A program made the position numbers and the translations under genes. Positions 13,885 through 16,599 of a stretch of DNA of 16,599 nt are shown piece after piece; position 1 is the first letter of the stretch; every line of letters begins with the position of its first letter. The DNA comes from JBCBCP01 sp038530575. GTDB lineage: Bacteria > Pseudomonadota > Alphaproteobacteria > Rhodobacterales > Rhodobacteraceae. The DNA lies in assembly GCA_038530575.1 (NCBI GenBank), contig JBCBCP010000062.1:1-16599 (forward strand), written 5' to 3'. The notes beneath the pieces were generated by a model. That model searched no databases, was not told where the DNA came from, and was given only the letters and a program-made list of their open reading frames with translations.

Positions 13885-14748
13885 TCAATGCGAGCGGGTG
13901 ACGACAAACCGCGCCAGATCGCGCAGAGTTTCCGCCTCCGTCCCGTAATCATCTAGGGCCGCGCAGGCGCTTTGCACCAGCCGGTCCGCGCGGCGCTTTG
14001 CCTCGTCCAGCCCCAGAAGGGAAACAAAGGTGGCCTTTCCGGCGGCATCGTCCTTGCCCGTGGCCTTGCCCACCGTCGCGGTATCGCCGGTCACGTCCAG
14101 AATGTCGTCCGCGATCTGAAAGGCCAGGCCGAGGTCGGTCGCATAGTGCCGCAGCGCCGCCGGATCGTCCCCGGCCAGCATCGGACCCGCCACGCCCGAC
14201 CAGGCGATCAGCGCGCCGGTCTTGCCCGCCTGAAGCCGCTGGATCGCAGCAAGGTCGAGGGGCTCCGCCGCGCTTTCGGCTGCGATATCCAAAGCCTGCC
14301 CCAGAACCATGCCCTGCGCGCCCGAGGCAATCGCGAGGCTGCGTGCAAGCTCTGCGCGCGCGGCGCCCACATCCGGGTGCGTTACCATCTCAAAGGCGAG
14401 GGTCTGCAAGGCATCTCCGGCCAGAACTGCGGTTGCCTCGTCCCATTTGATATGCACCGTCGGTTCCCCACGCCGCATATCATCATCATCCATGCAGGGC
14501 ATATCGTCGTGGACAAGCGAATAGGCGTGCAGCGCCTCGATCCCGCATGCGGCCCACAGGGCGACATCTGACGACACCCCGTGCAGCCGCGCGCCCTCCA
14601 GCACCATGAACCCGCGCAGCCGTTTGCCGCCCCGCGTTGCGTGGGCCATCGCCTGCACGACGGGCACATCATCCAGCGCACCCAGCACATGATCAAAGCG
14701 CGCCTGAACTAGCGCGCCCGCTTCGGCCATTTTATCCGTCAGTGTCAC
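13885..14748 (-). CDS. ispA: Polyprenyl (farnesyl/geranylgeranyl) diphosphate synthase
   Basis: The 287-residue trans-prenyltransferase has the first aspartate-rich motif HDDMPCMDDDDMRRG (D81-D82 and following) and the second as FQIADDILDVTGD, plus GGKRLRG for diphosphate binding. It adds IPP units to DMAPP or GPP in the cytoplasm, making FPP and perhaps GGPP. The two-residue insert in the first motif (DDMPCMD) is the bacterial type, and product length cannot be fixed by eye. The start is ambiguous: a GTG at 14748 overlaps the xseB stop as GTGA, while an ATG six codons later (14730) has GGAT just upstream. The position directly before dxs fits supply of isoprenoid precursors. Confidence 0.95.
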   Translation of the reverse strand: MTLTDKMAEAGALVQARFDHVLGALDDVPVVQAMAHATRGGKRLRGFMVLEGARLHGVSSDVALWAACGIEALHAYSLVHDDMPCMDDDDMRRGEPTVHIKWDEATAVLAGDALQTLAFEMVTHPDVGAARAELARSLAIASGAQGMVLGQALDIAAESAAEPLDLAAIQRLQAGKTGALIAWSGVAGPMLAGDDPAALRHYATDLGLAFQIADDILDVTGDTATVGKATGKDDAAGKATFVSLLGLDEAKRRADRLVQSACAALDDYGTEAETLRDLARFVVTRSH

Positions 14749-14984
14749 GGGTCGAGCGGCTTGGTGCCCGTCGGCTCGCCCTGCGCATTCAGCGTAATGG
14801 CGTGCACCTTTTCCTCGGCCTCTTTCAGCTTGGCCTCGCAGCGCGCCTTGAGCGCCGCGCCGCGTTCGTACAGCTTGATCGAGTCCTCCAGCGCCACGTC
14901 CCCGCGTTCAAGCTGGCCCAGAACGGTCTCCAGCTCGCGCATGGCATCCTCGAAACTCATCTGGTCAACGGGGGTGTCGGTCAT
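14745..14984 (-). CDS. xseB: Exodeoxyribonuclease VII small subunit
   Basis: The 79-residue acidic helical protein carries the XseB signature: SFEDAMRELETVLGQLERGDVALEDSIKLYERG, followed by KARCEAKLKEAEEKV. The small subunits wrap the XseA coiled coil to form the exonuclease VII complex, which degrades single-stranded DNA in both directions. Its ATG overlaps the preceding amidohydrolase stop as ATGA, and its stop overlaps the ispA GTG, so translation is coupled on both sides. Placement of xseB beside ispA and dxs is widespread in proteobacteria and does not imply a shared pathway. Confidence 0.97.
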   Translation of the reverse strand: MTDTPVDQMSFEDAMRELETVLGQLERGDVALEDSIKLYERGAALKARCEAKLKEAEEKVHAITLNAQGEPTGTKPLDP

Positions 14985-15976
14985 GTGGCCGCTTTCTGTA
15001 ACTCTGACGCGTGGGCGCGGGCGCAGGCCGCCAGCGCGTCCAAGTCATAGCCGCCTTCGAGCACGGATACCACCCGGCCATCGCAGACATCCCGTGCAAG
15101 ATCGGTGATGCGTTTCGTCAGTTTTGCGTAAGTGCCGGGCGTCCAGCGCAGATCGGCGAGCGGGTCATCCTGATGCGCGTCGAATCCGGCAGAGATCAGG
15201 ATCAGGTCGGGGTCATGGCTGCGCACGCGCTCCAGCGCTTTGTCCCATGCGGCCAGCGCCTCCGCCTCTCCGGTATGGGCGGCCAGCGGCATGTTGATGA
15301 GGTTTCCGTGCGGGCCAACCTCGTCCGCGTAACCCGTCTCTGGCCACATCGGCAGCTGCTGGGATGAGGCAAAAAGGATGCGCGGATCGCCTTCGACCAA
15401 AGCCTGCGTTCCATTGCCGTGGTGCACGTCAAAGTCCAGCACCGCGACCCGGCGCGCGCCGCGCTCAAGCGCGTGTTTCGCCGCGATGGCGACATTGCCA
15501 AAGATGCAAAATCCCATGGCCTTCGCGGCCTCTGCGTGATGCCCCGGCGGGCGCATGGCCACAAAGGCATTCCCGCCGCCCGCCATCACCGCTTCTACCG
15601 CGGCCACAGCACCGCCCACCGCGCGCCAGATCGCGGGGGCCGAGCCGGGCGACAAAAACGTCTCGTCATCGATCCCCGCATCAAGGCACACCCATCCTTC
15701 GCCCGGTATCAGACGCTTGATCTCGTCCAGATAGGCCTGTGTGTGGCAGCGCAGAATATCCGCATCCGTGGCCAGCGGCGCCTCGTGCACATCCAGCGCC
15801 AGCGGCTCCAGCGCGTCCATGACCACGCGCAGCCTATCCGCCTGCTCATCCACATGCGGCGGGGTGGCGTGGCCGAGGCCCGCCGCATGTGTGAAAAGCC
15901 GTGTCGTGCCCAGCGGATCAGCCGTATTCGTCCTGACATTCCAGGATCGCTTCGAGCCCGACAAAGGTGCCGCCAA
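14981..15976 (-). CDS. Histone deacetylase-like (HDAC superfamily) amidohydrolase
   Basis: The zinc amidohydrolase fold is clear: RPPGHHAE (H146, H147), DFDVHHGNGTQ with zinc ligands D183 and H185, SAGFDAHQDDPLA with D266, and EGGY with the transition-state Tyr310. Bacterial members remove acetyl groups from polyamines, acetoin-related or other acyl amides; none is proven here. The 5' end is uncertain. No ATG or GTG is available near the conserved beginning. The TTG at 15976 (used here, 331 residues) makes a 59-bp overlap with the upstream gene, and a TTG at 15964 is also possible. The family-like start TTRLFTHAAGL coincides with an ACG codon at 15907, just past the upstream stop. The usual HPE-type motif after the N-terminal strand reads HVDEQ. 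Its stop overlaps the xseB start by 4 bp. Confidence 0.93.
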   Translation of the reverse strand: MAAPLSGSKRSWNVRTNTADPLGTTRLFTHAAGLGHATPPHVDEQADRLRVVMDALEPLALDVHEAPLATDADILRCHTQAYLDEIKRLIPGEGWVCLDAGIDDETFLSPGSAPAIWRAVGGAVAAVEAVMAGGGNAFVAMRPPGHHAEAAKAMGFCIFGNVAIAAKHALERGARRVAVLDFDVHHGNGTQALVEGDPRILFASSQQLPMWPETGYADEVGPHGNLINMPLAAHTGEAEALAAWDKALERVRSHDPDLILISAGFDAHQDDPLADLRWTPGTYAKLTKRITDLARDVCDGRVVSVLEGGYDLDALAACARAHASELQKAAT

Positions 15977-16415
15977 GGTCGATGGCCATCACTTCGCCGC
16001 CTTCATTGTAGAACGTCATCGTGTATTTCTTGGCGATGTCCCACAGGAAGTCGGGATTGTCGAAATAGATGTCCGCGCCGGGCACGTCTTCGACATAGAT
16101 GCCGACCGCCTCGCCTGTGTAATATTCACCGTCGAGGGCAAAGCCGACCTCGTAGGCTGCGCCCTCTTCGATGTCGCCCCAATCGTAGTTGAAGGCCGTC
16201 ACGTAGCCCGCGCCGACATTGCGGTCGAACCCGATCCGGACCAGAGCGCCATTGTCATATTCGGCCTGCAAAAAGCAGCCATAGCCCAGCGACGGGTCCA
16301 CAAGGACAGCCCAGCCCCCGGCCTCCCCCCAATATTCAACAGATTGCGCCGCGGCAGACGTCGCCAAAGCGAGCGTGGCAGCAGCCAGCCCTGCCGTGAA
16401 TTTCTTTGCAAACAT
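15918..16415 (-). CDS. Secreted hypothetical protein with Sec signal peptide
   Basis: The start at 16415 gives MFAKKFTAGLAAATLALATSAAAQ, a classic signal peptide with two lysines, a hydrophobic core and an AAA-Q cleavage site after residue 23; a frame 16 codons longer would bury it. The mature part (about 142 residues) is acidic, rich in aromatic residues and glycine, and has two cysteines (C47 and C160) that could form a periplasmic disulfide. Repeated short strands such as YGCFLQAEY, LVRIGFDR and YEVGFALDGEYYTGEAVGIY suggest a beta-rich fold. I recall unnamed proteins like it in roseobacters but know no function. An AGG lies about 10 bases before the ATG. The last 59 bp overlap the longest version of the amidohydrolase gene. 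Confidence 0.85.
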   Translation of the reverse strand: MFAKKFTAGLAAATLALATSAAAQSVEYWGEAGGWAVLVDPSLGYGCFLQAEYDNGALVRIGFDRNVGAGYVTAFNYDWGDIEEGAAYEVGFALDGEYYTGEAVGIYVEDVPGADIYFDNPDFLWDIAKKYTMTFYNEGGEVMAIDLGGTFVGLEAILECQDEYG

Positions 16416-16450
16416 TTTGAGATGACCTTTTTTCGTGTTCCCCGCCCGCA

Positions 16451-16479
16451 ACGCTAGGCGCACCGCCCGAGTCGATCAA
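16451..16479 (-). promoter_or_regulatory. Candidate sigma-70-type promoter for the minus-strand operon
   Basis: On the minus strand TTGATC (16474-16479) and TAGCGT (16451-16456) are separated by exactly 17 bp. The -35 matches four of six consensus bases and the -10 keeps the important T-A-n-n-n-T pattern. It lies 36 bp upstream of the secreted-protein ATG, a good leader length, and would drive the five-gene run to dxs. It is a by-eye match only. Confidence 0.4.
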
Positions 16480-16518
16480 TCCAGCACAGGCAAAAAGGTC
16501 GCCGCGCAAAGGCCAGTG

Positions 16519-16599
16519 CTAATTTGAGCGGCGCACCATTTGCAAAAGCAGCCGGCCAATCTCTGCCGCGAAAGACCAGCGATCGGCCCGCCGCACGCG
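16519..16599 (-). CDS. Possible C-terminal end of an unknown minus-strand gene
   Basis: A minus-strand frame is open from the right edge for 26 codons and ends at TAG (16519-16521). The peptide has the segments ADRWSFAAEIGRLLLQ and MVRRSN, with a basic amphipathic tail and GC-rich third positions like its neighbours. Nothing in it identifies a family. The frame could be chance, and a 103-bp gap then leads to the secreted-protein gene. Confidence 0.35.
   Translation of the reverse strand, partial: RVRRADRWSFAAEIGRLLLQMVRRSN

Overview
The window is GC-rich alphaproteobacterial chromosome, most likely from the Roseobacter group or a related Rhodobacteraceae. This rests on protein style, the dense overlapping gene packing, and the minus-strand order histone-deacetylase-like gene / xseB / ispA / dxs, which I recall as typical of Rhodobacterales. 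I see no rRNA, tRNA, CRISPR array, transposase or prophage gene.

Layout. (1) 1-637: the 3' end of a glutaredoxin-dependent arsenate reductase (arsC) and a small VOC/glyoxalase-fold protein. (2) 607-10101: a GcvA-like LysR regulator (minus strand), divergent from a catabolic-looking plus-strand gene run. That run encodes a class II aldolase/adducin-family protein, two tandem paralogous membrane di-iron (sterol desaturase/fatty acid hydroxylase) proteins, a formylglycine-type sulfatase and an acyl-CoA dehydrogenase. After a 455-bp gap come an NDP-forming acyl-CoA synthetase and a CaiD-like carnitinyl-CoA dehydratase. The gap holds two hairpins, a small minus-strand gene of 64 codons with an excellent ribosome binding site, and a pair of 17-bp palindromic direct repeats. 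(3) 10098-11642: a class I SAM methyltransferase (minus) and a divergent YeeZ-type NAD(P)-binding epimerase-like protein (plus). (4) 11643-11948: a non-coding stretch packed with inverted repeats between convergent genes. (5) 11949-16415: a minus-strand operon encoding a secreted hypothetical protein, a histone-deacetylase-like amidohydrolase, XseB, IspA and Dxs. Its last two genes feed isoprenoid synthesis (carotenoids, quinones, and the bacteriochlorophyll tail where present). (6) The right edge may hold the last 26 codons of another minus-strand gene.

The best candidate for an undescribed system is region 2. Tight overlaps (11 bp, 0 bp, 1 bp, then an 11-bp gap, and 4 bp in the second block) argue for coordinated expression. 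The enzyme set suggests hydroxylation of a lipophilic or small substrate at the membrane, removal of a sulfate (or similar) ester, CoA activation, and alpha,beta-dehydrogenation/hydration of a carnitine-like acyl-CoA. The substrate cannot be read from the sequence. The second item worth attention is the multi-hairpin element at about 11722-11905.
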